Assembly (NCBI GenBank): GCA_003978875.1
Contig: QNXQ01000130.1
Location: 1 to 11,760 of the forward strand
From: Aquifex sp.
GTDB lineage: Bacteria > Aquificota > Aquificia > Aquificales > Aquificaceae
Length of the DNA: 11,760 nucleotides
Direction of reading: 5' to 3'
Shown: positions 1 to 6,486 of the stretch, one piece after another
Layout: the number at the start of each line of letters is the position of its first letter
Position numbering within the stretch: position 1 is the stretch's first letter
Notes under the pieces: generated by a model
Told to the model about the DNA's origin: nothing
The model's input: only the letters and a program-made list of their open reading frames with translations
The model's database searches: none
Program-made: the position numbers and the translations under genes

Positions 1-493
1 TAATATGTAAACTACTACTAAAGGAGTTCTGAATAAGAGCTTTTAGAACTTTGTTTTCATAAAACAGACCGGAGTTTTTAAGTTTTTGAAATGTATCTAT
101 AGCCTCAAGGGGAAATTCTCTTAAGCTGTTTATCAATCCGTTCAAGAGTTTTAGAGAAACATTTTTCTTTATTTCTGCCTGAATTACTTTGAAGGTAAGA
201 GGAGAAGTTTTTACTGTAGTCAAAGTAAGTACTTCACCCTCCTTTACTTTGATGTTTAGGTTATTTTCAACTTCCAGTTCTAAACCGTTTTCCATAAGGA
301 GTAAAAGTCTTTTTCCTTTGTTTTCAATTACTTGAGCTTTTATTTTAGGTAAATTTAGAAGGTTTTGTATTACTTCTGGAACTCGCGAAGTTATTTTTAT
401 CTCCAGGGATTTTGCCGTTTTGTATACTTCTTCGGCTTGTTTTGCCAGAATAGCTTGTTCTAAAAGGACACCTTCAATTCTCCTGAGTTCCAC
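1..493 (-). CDS. FliK-like flagellar hook-length control protein (partial, 3' end off window)
   Basis: The minus strand is open from a GTG at 491-493 to the window edge, giving 164 residues with no stop. No ATG start was found in frame upstream. Residues 52-115 look like a beta-rich segment in which a short acidic stretch is followed by 'VKEGEVLTLTTV' and 'LTFKVIQAE'. Then comes a helix and the motif SGLFYENKVL (141-150). This order (beta domain, Leu-rich helix, 'SGLF-E-KLL') is what I know from FliK-type hook-length control proteins, which set hook length and trigger the export switch through FlhB. An flhB gene lies 3.4 kb away. The end of the protein lies outside the window, so the C-terminal hook domain cannot be seen. 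The start is uncertain. The family call rests on motif resemblance only; another Lys-rich hypothetical protein is possible. Confidence 0.5.
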   Translation of the reverse strand, partial: MELRRIEGVLLEQAILAKQAEEVYKTAKSLEIKITSRVPEVIQNLLNLPKIKAQVIENKGKRLLLLMENGLELEVENNLNIKVKEGEVLTLTTVKTSPLTFKVIQAEIKKNVSLKLLNGLINSLREFPLEAIDTFQKLKNSGLFYENKVLKALIQNSFSSSLHI

Positions 494-514
494 TTTATTT
501 AGAATTTATCCATT

Positions 515-730
515 ATGGAAAGTTATGAAAGAATTTTAGAAGAGCTCCTAAACGATAACGTGAGATACCTGCCGAGAACTTTCTTTAGTGAACTCTTAAA
601 TGAACTGAGAGTTACTATCGAATTTCAAAGAGAAGTTAGAAAAGAAGTCATCATGGAAATTCTCGTAATTTTGAAGCGAAACCCTTATGCAAAAGAAAAA
701 GTTGAAGAGCTTCTCAAGATGTATTCATAA
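515..730 (+). CDS. Small hypothetical protein, 71 aa, all-helical
   Basis: I do not recognise this protein. It is highly charged (many Glu, Lys and Arg), has no Cys, no signal peptide and no membrane segment, and reads as three amphipathic helices: about residues 2-14, 21-48 and 56-69. The ATG at 515 has no obvious Shine-Dalgarno sequence. It lies 21 bases from the divergent GTG start of the gene on the other strand, so both promoters must be short or reach into the neighbouring gene. The stop is 8 bases before apgM on the same strand, which suggests co-transcription with apgM and hpt. Codon use matches its neighbours, so I take it as a real gene. A role as a small cytoplasmic or adaptor protein is only a guess. 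Confidence 0.6.
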   Translation: MESYERILEELLNDNVRYLPRTFFSELLNELRVTIEFQREVRKEVIMEILVILKRNPYAKEKVEELLKMYS

Positions 731-738
731 TTAAACCT

Positions 739-1962
739 ATGGACATTCTTAAGGATATAGTCAAAAGGAATGACTCTAAAATTCTCCTGATAGTGCTTGA
801 TGGTCTTGGAGGACTCCCGGTAAAAGACGGCAAAACGGAACTTGAGCTTGCAAATACGCCTAATTTGGATAACCTAGTAAAGAAGTCCGCTACAGGACTT
901 CATATTCCGGTAGATTACGGAATAACTCCCGGAAGTGGTCCGGGGCATTTGGGGATTTTTGGCTACGACCCTGTTAAGTATCAGATAGGTAGAGGTATCC
1001 TCGAGGCTTTAGGATTGGGAATAGATGTTAACGAAACGGATATAGCAGTAAGGGGAAACTATGCTACGGTAAAATACGAGAACGGAAAAGCTATAGTGAT
1101 AGATAGAAGGGCAGGGAGAATTCCAACGGAGGAAAACAGAAGGATTACTGCAAGACTCCAGGAGGAGATAAAAGAAATAGACGGTGTGAAAGTAATAATA
1201 AAGCCGGGAATGGAACATAGGCTCGCTATAGTTTTCAGATTTCCCGAAAAATTGCCAGAAGGAAGCGATGCTATAAACGATACCGACCCTCAGCAGGTAG
1301 GAAAGGAACCTCTTATTCCTAAGGGTGAAAATCCCAACGCTGAAAAGGTTGCTCAGGTAGTAAGGAAATTCATAGAAAAAGCTTCCGAGATTCTAAAAAA
1401 CGAACAAAAGGCCAACTACATACTTTTAAGGGGCTTTGCCCAAAAACCAAATATTCCTACAATGGAAGAAAGGTTCGGTGTAAGGGCGTGTTGCATAGCG
1501 GTATATCCGATGTACAAAGGACTTGCAAGCCTCGTTGGAATGGATGTAATAGAGTTTGAAGGCAGCTCTATTCAAGACGAAGTAGAAACACTTAAGAAAG
1601 TTTGGGAGGAGTACGATTACTTTTTCGTTCACATAAAGAAAACCGATAGCTACGGAGAAGATGGTAACTACGAAGGGAAGATTAAGATAATAGAGGAATT
1701 CGATAAGCACTTGCCTAAATTCCTTGAACTTAAACCCGATGTGCTTGCCATAACGGGAGACCACTCTACACCATCACTCCTGAAAGGACACTCATGGCAT
1801 CCTGTTCCTATTCTTATCCATTCACCTTATGTTCTCGGGGGAACTTCCGAGAGATTTATCGAAAGAGAATGTTTAAAGGGAGAACTCGGAATAATACCTG
1901 CGGTAAAGATTACACAACTTTTACTTGCCAATGCGTTGAGACTCAAAAAGTACGGAGCGTAA
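739..1962 (+). CDS. apgM: Cofactor-independent phosphoglycerate mutase, archaeal type (aPGAM)
   Basis: This enzyme interconverts 3-phosphoglycerate and 2-phosphoglycerate in glycolysis and gluconeogenesis, in the cytoplasm. It belongs to the alkaline phosphatase superfamily and uses two divalent metals and a phosphoserine intermediate. At 407 residues it matches the archaeal-type family (about 400) rather than the classical GpmI (about 510). Visible motifs are the metal-binding Asp21 in LIVLDGLGG, the nucleophile motif TPGSGPGHLG with Ser66 the likely phosphorylated residue, and near the C-terminus ITGDHSTP and KGHSWHPVPI, which carry the Asp and His metal ligands. The ATG at 739 places the first beta strand normally. 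It is the middle gene of a plus-strand run, 8 bases after the 71-residue protein and 4 bases before the phosphoribosyltransferase. The family is common in archaea and in some deep-branching bacteria. Confidence 0.95.
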   Translation: MDILKDIVKRNDSKILLIVLDGLGGLPVKDGKTELELANTPNLDNLVKKSATGLHIPVDYGITPGSGPGHLGIFGYDPVKYQIGRGILEALGLGIDVNETDIAVRGNYATVKYENGKAIVIDRRAGRIPTEENRRITARLQEEIKEIDGVKVIIKPGMEHRLAIVFRFPEKLPEGSDAINDTDPQQVGKEPLIPKGENPNAEKVAQVVRKFIEKASEILKNEQKANYILLRGFAQKPNIPTMEERFGVRACCIAVYPMYKGLASLVGMDVIEFEGSSIQDEVETLKKVWEEYDYFFVHIKKTDSYGEDGNYEGKIKIIEEFDKHLPKFLELKPDVLAITGDHSTPSLLKGHSWHPVPILIHSPYVLGGTSERFIERECLKGELGIIPAVKITQLLLANALRLKKYGA

Positions 1963-1966
1963 AGGA

Positions 1967-2503
1967 ATGAAAACCATAAGAGGAAAACGATTAAAACTCC
2001 TCATAAAGGAAGAAGATATAAGGAGAAGGGTAAAGGAGCTTGCTAAAGAGATAGAGTCATCTTTTGAATGGAAGGAACCTCCGGTGGTTGTAGGGCTCCT
2101 CAAAGGGGCCTTTACATTTCTTTCAGATTTGGTAAGACAATTTAACGGCTTTGTGATAATTGACTTCATGCAAGTTTCAAGTTACGGACAGTCCATGGAA
2201 AGCAGTGGAACTATAAGAATCCTTAAGGATTTGGAAATAGATATCGAGGGAAAGGAAGTTCTCCTTGTGGATGATATACTCGATACTGGACTAACTATGA
2301 AGGAAATATACGAATTCCTGAAAATGAAGAATCCCAAAACTCTCAAAACCTGTGTCTTTTTAGATAAAAAGGAGCGAAGAAAAGTAGATTTTGAAGCCGA
2401 CTTCGTAGGTTTTGAAGTACCGGATAAGTTTCTCGTCGGATACGGGTTGGATTGGGGAGAATACGGAAGAAATTTACCCGAAATTTACATAGTTGAAGAT
2501 TAA
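1967..2503 (+). CDS. hpt: Hypoxanthine(-guanine) phosphoribosyltransferase
   Basis: This is a purine-salvage enzyme that joins hypoxanthine or guanine to PRPP to make IMP or GMP, in the cytoplasm. The 178 residues fit the bacterial HPRT family. Visible elements are GLLKGAF (43-49, the PPi-binding loop), SSYG (71-74, mobile loop), the PRPP signature VDDILDTGLT (101-110) with Asp106 as the probable general base, and the C-terminal hood KFLVGYGLDWGEYGRNLP, whose aromatic residue stacks on the purine. A GGAG lies 9 bases before the ATG. The start follows the apgM stop by 4 bases, so the two are probably co-transcribed. The TAA at 2501-2503 overlaps the stop of the convergent transporter gene. Base preference among guanine, hypoxanthine and xanthine cannot be settled by eye. 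Confidence 0.92.
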   Translation: MKTIRGKRLKLLIKEEDIRRRVKELAKEIESSFEWKEPPVVVGLLKGAFTFLSDLVRQFNGFVIIDFMQVSSYGQSMESSGTIRILKDLEIDIEGKEVLLVDDILDTGLTMKEIYEFLKMKNPKTLKTCVFLDKKERRKVDFEADFVGFEVPDKFLVGYGLDWGEYGRNLPEIYIVED

Positions 2504-3423
2504 TGCTCATGGTCATGGTGATGATGGCTGTGGCGGATTTTTAACTCCTTGGAAGTGAGAAGTGGACAAAACTGGGCACAGATATATCCTTCCCTTTCCA
2601 GTTGGACGGTTGTGTGTTTGATACCAAACCTATGGGCTATTTCATCCACTTCCTTTAGTATATCGTTGCATATACTAGTATCCTCAATTACTATATGAAC
2701 GGTTAAGATTTCCGTACCGGGCGTTATAGACCAAACGTGCAGGTCATGGACATCTTTCACACCATCCAGTTTTCTTAGTTCATTTTCCAACTCCTCGGTA
2801 TTTATATGGGATGGAGCGATTTCCAAAAGAACGTTTACAGTTTCCTTTATCACTGAATAAGCTGATGGAAGTATGAGCAGAGCCACAGCAACGCTGAGAA
2901 TAGGGTCCGCGAGGTAGAAATGCCAGAACGTAATAGCTATACCCGCTACTATTGCTGCGACAGAACCCAATGTATCGGTTGCAACGTGCAAAAGTGCAGC
3001 TTTGACATTTATATTCTCTTCAGAATGCTTTAGAAGGATATACCCTACAACTAAGTTCACTATCAATCCAATAACGGCTATATACAACATTTCGGGTTTT
3101 ACAGGTTCAGGATGTTCAAACCTATGAATGGCTTCAAGGAATATATACCCAATAAGTCCCAGTAAAAATACTCCGTTTATTAACGCTGCTAAGACTTCAA
3201 GTCTGTATAAACCGTATGTCATTCTATTGTTTCTTACCTTTATAGCGAGAAATTGGGCGAGGAGAGCTATAGAAAGGGATACGGCATCGGTAATCATATG
3301 TCCCGCATCTGAAAGTAGTGCCAAGCTATTAGTAATAATTCCACCTATAAACTCGACAAATGCAAATCCAAATATCAGTAAGAAGCTAAAGCCCAGAGCC
3401 TTTATGCTGTTCTCTCTTCCCAT
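2500..3423 (-). CDS. Cation diffusion facilitator (CzcD/ZitB-type Zn/Co/Cd efflux transporter)
   Basis: This is a proton-coupled exporter of Zn2+ or similar divalent metals in the inner membrane. The 307 residues have about six membrane segments. The metal-site pairs of the CDF family are intact: SDAGHMITD in TM2 (His42, Asp46, with Asp39 nearby) and HVATD in TM5 (His146, Asp150), the HD-HD pattern of zinc-type CDFs. From about 195 there is a cytoplasmic ferredoxin-like domain with HDLHVWS (226-232). The His-rich sequence usually found between TM4 and TM5 is absent. Instead the protein ends in a His/Asp tail (298-307), and two Cys lie at 282 and 286. The ATG at 3423 is 59 bases from the divergent YjbQ gene. 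The gene is convergent with hpt, and the two stop codons overlap in TTAA. czcD would be a suitable name, but substrate specificity is not proven. Confidence 0.92.
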   Translation of the reverse strand: MGRENSIKALGFSFLLIFGFAFVEFIGGIITNSLALLSDAGHMITDAVSLSIALLAQFLAIKVRNNRMTYGLYRLEVLAALINGVFLLGLIGYIFLEAIHRFEHPEPVKPEMLYIAVIGLIVNLVVGYILLKHSEENINVKAALLHVATDTLGSVAAIVAGIAITFWHFYLADPILSVAVALLILPSAYSVIKETVNVLLEIAPSHINTEELENELRKLDGVKDVHDLHVWSITPGTEILTVHIVIEDTSICNDILKEVDEIAHRFGIKHTTVQLEREGYICAQFCPLLTSKELKIRHSHHHHDHEH

Positions 3424-3482
3424 AAGAAAATTTTAGGCTTTAGGAAGACTAAATACATTGACGGAAAATACAATAATTCCCT

Positions 3483-3896
3483 ATGAAGGCTTATACAAAG
3501 TACCTAACATTTAACACTAAAGAAAGAAGGGAGCTAATCAGGATTACCGACGAAGTTAAGAGGGCTGTTGAAGAGAGCGGTATTAAAGAAGGGTTATGTT
3601 TAGTATCTTCTATGCATCTTACCTCTGCGGTAATAATTCAGGATGATGAGGAGGGACTTCACGAGGATATATGGGAATGGCTAGAAAGACTTGCTCCTTT
3701 TAAACCGGATTATAAACACCACAGGACAGGGGAAGATAACGGAGATGCTCATCTCAAAAACCTGCTTGTTCATTTACAGGTACTCCTTCCTGTAACTAAC
3801 GGAAAGTTAGATTTAGGACCTTGGCAAGAAATTTTCTATGCAGAATTTGATGGAAAAAGACCCAAAAGAGTTGTAATTAAAATCCTCGGGGAATAA
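3483..3896 (+). CDS. YjbQ/UPF0047 family protein
   Basis: This is a compact 137-residue protein of the YjbQ (UPF0047) family. Members form homotrimers with a metal-like site, and some have weak thiamine-phosphate synthase activity; the cellular role is not settled. The family signature residues are present: SSMHLTSAVIIQDDE (42-56, with His45 and Asp54/55), a second His cluster with HH at 79-80 and NGDAHLKN (86-93), and the C-terminal motif LGPWQEIFYAEFDG (111-124). Length is normal. No clear Shine-Dalgarno precedes the ATG at 3483. The gene is 11 bases before flhB on the same strand and may be co-transcribed with it, but no functional link is known to me. Confidence 0.9.
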   Translation: MKAYTKYLTFNTKERRELIRITDEVKRAVEESGIKEGLCLVSSMHLTSAVIIQDDEEGLHEDIWEWLERLAPFKPDYKHHRTGEDNGDAHLKNLLVHLQVLLPVTNGKLDLGPWQEIFYAEFDGKRPKRVVIKILGE

Positions 3897-3907
3897 ATAC
3901 AAAACAA

Positions 3908-4960
3908 ATGGCGGAAGAACATAAAACTGAACGGGCAACTCCCTATAAAAGGAGAAAAGTAAGGGAAGAAGGAAACGTAGCTAAAAGCCATGAAATAGCG
4001 TCATCTCTGGTAGTTCTTTTCTCCGTGCTTGTTTTATTCTTTTCCGGTGCTTACGTCTTTAAAGAGGTAATAAAGGCTTTCCTAATACTTACGGGATTTG
4101 TCCACGGTAGCATTCCCAGCTTAAGCGGTATATTTGAAAACCTATATATAGACTTATTAAGAGTTCTTCTTCCACTGTTCTTTATATCTTTAGCTGTTGT
4201 AATCCTTTCCCATGTAGCCCAATTCGGATTTATATTCACTCTGAAGCCTTTGTCTTTTAAATTAAACAGGATTAATCCCTTTGAAGGTATTAAGCGTCTC
4301 TTTTCCCTTACGACTCTTTTTGAAATGGTAAAAAACTCCTTAAAAGCTTTTCTCCTAATAGGCATAGCCTTATTCTTTCTAAAAAGTAGTGTAGAATTCT
4401 TCCTTTCATCATCTTCCATTCCTCTTATTGATGCTTTAAAAAAGTTTTTGAACATTACCACCGCTGTACTTGTGATTTTAGGAGTTGTCGCGTTTTTCAT
4501 CGCCCTTCTTGACTATGCTTTTAGACGGTGGCAGTTCGAAAAAAAGATAATGATGTCCCGAAGGGAAATTAAAGAAGAGTATAAACAGCTTGAGGGTCAC
4601 CCTGAGGTGAAAGGGAAATTAAAAGCCAGAATGAGGGAACTTGCAAAAAACAGAATGATGGCAGAGGTTCCCAAAGCCAGTGTAATAATTACAAATCCAA
4701 CCCATATAGCAATAGCTCTTAAATACAATCCTAAGGAAGACAAAGCTCCGGTGGTTGTGGCAAAGGGAAAAGGTGTTGTTGCGGAAAAGATTATCGAGAT
4801 AGGAAAAACTTACGGAGTTCCTATAGTAAGAAAACCGGAACTTGCAAGAGCCTTGTACCCTGCCGTTGAAGTAGGAAAAGAAATATCACCTAAGTTTTAC
4901 AAAGCCGTAGCAGAAGTGATAGCCTACGTTATGTTTAAAAAGAACAAAGTTTACGCCTGA
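3908..4960 (+). CDS. flhB: Flagellar type III export apparatus protein FlhB
   Basis: FlhB is part of the export gate in the flagellar basal body. It switches secretion from rod/hook proteins to filament proteins once FliK reports hook completion. The 350 residues begin with the conserved cytoplasmic ATPYKRRKVREEGNVAKS segment (10-27). Four membrane segments follow, at about 33-52, 85-110, 143-165 and 184-204. The cytoplasmic domain carries the autocleavage motif NPTH at 263-266, inside ITNPTHIAIALKYNP, with cleavage expected between Asn263 and Pro264. Downstream are VVAKGKG and the YGVPIVRKPELAR segment that close the FlhB/YscU fold. The flagellar FlhB rather than the injectisome YscU is favoured by family features and by the FliK-like gene at the left edge. 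No other flagellar gene is adjacent. The 3' end overlaps hemY by 10 bases on the opposite strand. Confidence 0.96.
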   Translation: MAEEHKTERATPYKRRKVREEGNVAKSHEIASSLVVLFSVLVLFFSGAYVFKEVIKAFLILTGFVHGSIPSLSGIFENLYIDLLRVLLPLFFISLAVVILSHVAQFGFIFTLKPLSFKLNRINPFEGIKRLFSLTTLFEMVKNSLKAFLLIGIALFFLKSSVEFFLSSSSIPLIDALKKFLNITTAVLVILGVVAFFIALLDYAFRRWQFEKKIMMSRREIKEEYKQLEGHPEVKGKLKARMRELAKNRMMAEVPKASVIITNPTHIAIALKYNPKEDKAPVVVAKGKGVVAEKIIEIGKTYGVPIVRKPELARALYPAVEVGKEISPKFYKAVAEVIAYVMFKKNKVYA

Positions 4961-6258
4961 GAACGGAGGAATTCCTCAACTTTTTTAGCAACCTTCTCGG
5001 AAGCCCTTATGCTATCTCCCATAGAAACACCGTGTAGCCAATTACCTGTTAAGAAAAGTCCCGGGTAATCTTTCTCCATATCCTGGGCAAGTTCTAAAAA
5101 TTTTCCGTATCCCACATTGTACTGGGGAATAGCTCTCTTCCACCTTTCAATTTTTACGTAATCTAAACTCTTAATGTTTAAAATTTCCTTAAGCTCTTTT
5201 TCCACTATTTCAATTATTTCTTCGTCCGACAGGTGAATAACATCTCTATCCGTAGCTCCTCCTAGGAATACGGACAATAGTTCCTTTCCTTGAGGGGCCC
5301 TTCCGGGGAAGAGTTTGGACATAAACATAGCTCCTAAAATTCTCTTTCCTTCAACTCTCGGAACGAGAAAACCGAAACCTTGGGGAATATCTCCTACAAC
5401 TCCAACGTTTACTACAACGATAGGAGGGTAGTCTATACGGTCAAATTCCTCACTGGCACTAAAAGAGATTTCCTTCAAAAGGTAGGAAGAAGTATAGGCC
5501 GGAGAAGCAACTACAACGCTCTTACTCTCTATTTTCTTTCCTCTTACATCTAATTTGAACCTATCCTCGTGTTTTCTCATCCTAAGAACCACGTTTTCTG
5601 TATGTACTTCCAAATACTGGGCAAGCTTTTTAGGGAGTTCGGAAATTCCTTCCTCAAAGGAAACAAGTTTTCCTCTAGGTGTAAAGCGCTTTTCTTTTAA
5701 AAACGCTTTTATAAGGCTTCCATATTTCCTTTGCACTTCGTAAAGTTTCGGAGTAGCGTATTTTAGGGATAATTTTTCGGGGTCACCGGCGTATACTCCT
5801 GATAGGAAAGGAGACACTATATAGTTGAGGAACTCCTCTCCGAAATGATTTCTAACAAAATCCGCTATCGGTATATCATCTTCGACTCCTTTCTTGAAAT
5901 ACTCAAGAAATACCCTGAGTTTTGAAGTTAGAGAAAGTAAAGGACTCATAAGAAATTCCTTCGGTGAAAGGGGAAGAGGGATAAGTTTTCCCTTTTTGTA
6001 TATAAATCTGTACTTTGCCCAAGGGCTGGCTTCGATGGGTTTCAAGCCTATCTCTTTTAAAAAGTTCAAAACTTCTTCGTCGGCGAGTAAAGTCTGGGGA
6101 CCCATCTCCATGAGGTATCCGTCCTGGATAACGGTCTTTATAGTTCCTCCTATGTAGTCATCTTTTTCATATACAACTACATCTATACCCTTTTTTTTCA
6201 ATCTATATGCAACCAAAAGACCCGAGACACCTGCTCCTACAACAATAACCTCTCGCAT
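4951..6258 (-). CDS. hemY: Protoporphyrinogen oxidase, HemY/HemG (FAD, oxygen-dependent type)
   Basis: This enzyme oxidises protoporphyrinogen IX (or coproporphyrinogen III in the coproporphyrin-dependent route) late in haem synthesis. It is membrane-associated and FAD-dependent. The 435 residues start with a Rossmann dinucleotide fold, VVGAGVSG (6-13), with the ribose-binding acidic residue Glu31 in VYEKDDYIGG. MGPQTLL (52-58) follows, the second FAD segment of this family. The C-terminus has the family's closing FAD motif GLFLTGNWLHGVSMGDSI (about 400-417). Length is slightly shorter than the usual 450-470. It is sometimes named hemG in Aquifex-type annotations. The start is ATG at 6258. 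It is convergent with flhB, overlapping by 10 bases, and divergent from the thyX remnant across 24 bases. Whether the substrate is protoporphyrinogen or coproporphyrinogen cannot be told from sequence. Confidence 0.92.
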   Translation of the reverse strand: MREVIVVGAGVSGLLVAYRLKKKGIDVVVYEKDDYIGGTIKTVIQDGYLMEMGPQTLLADEEVLNFLKEIGLKPIEASPWAKYRFIYKKGKLIPLPLSPKEFLMSPLLSLTSKLRVFLEYFKKGVEDDIPIADFVRNHFGEEFLNYIVSPFLSGVYAGDPEKLSLKYATPKLYEVQRKYGSLIKAFLKEKRFTPRGKLVSFEEGISELPKKLAQYLEVHTENVVLRMRKHEDRFKLDVRGKKIESKSVVVASPAYTSSYLLKEISFSASEEFDRIDYPPIVVVNVGVVGDIPQGFGFLVPRVEGKRILGAMFMSKLFPGRAPQGKELLSVFLGGATDRDVIHLSDEEIIEIVEKELKEILNIKSLDYVKIERWKRAIPQYNVGYGKFLELAQDMEKDYPGLFLTGNWLHGVSMGDSIRASEKVAKKVEEFLRSQA

Positions 6259-6282
6259 AAAGAAATTTTAAAATTTTTGATT

Positions 6283-6427
6283 AATGGATATACGATTAAT
6301 GGGTTCAGACCAGAGGATAGTAAGGTGTGCCAGGGTCTCTTTTGCTAAAGACACTTTCGTGGATGAGTTTAGGGATAAAAAGTTAATAAGATATCTTTTT
6401 AAGCACAAGCACGCTTCTCCCTTCTAG
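6283..6427 (+). pseudogene. thyX: N-terminal part of ThyX, frameshifted (broken from its C-terminal half)
   Basis: The ATG at 6283 opens frame 1 with 'MDIRLMG', then hits TAA at 6346-6348. If the reading moves by one base at the GGGG run (6300-6303), the next frame gives SDQRIVRCARVSFAK, then DKKLIRYLFKHKHASPF, up to TAG at 6425-6427. These are unmistakable ThyX features: the MGSD/RIVR-ARVSF N-terminal motif and the KHKHASPF segment, in which the second His matches the conserved active-site His (53 in the Thermotoga enzyme). The second frame has no start codon of its own (TAA at 6296-6298), so it can only be reached by a frameshift or is a relic. A further change of frame near 6403-6425 joins it to the ORF at 6487. 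The two shifts cancel. This is either a sequencing artefact, a true pseudogene, or a recoded gene. Confidence 0.75.
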
Positions 6428-6486
6428 CCTTTAGACAGAGAAAAGAGGAATGGTTATCCCTACTCTCTCAAATAGATAATCCGACC

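Noticed and set aside
494..514. Promoter with a TAGAAT-like -10 element in front of the 71-residue gene
   Set aside because: A TAGAAT is present, but no convincing -35 element lies at the right distance and the region is AT-rich, so it could be chance.
1009..1764. Minus-strand open frames inside apgM
   Set aside because: They lie opposite a well-conserved gene, and their translations are low-complexity Phe/Tyr/Ser-rich with no motifs. They are shadows of the real frame. The same applies to frames opposite flhB, hemY, rtcA, yaaA, the transporter and the stress protein gene.
3424..3482. TTGACG at 3458-3463 with TACAAT at 3469-3474 as a promoter for the YjbQ gene
   Set aside because: The spacing is 5 bases, far too short for -35/-10 elements. 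The correct distance falls on the start codon. The 59-base gap must hold divergent promoters, but I cannot place them.
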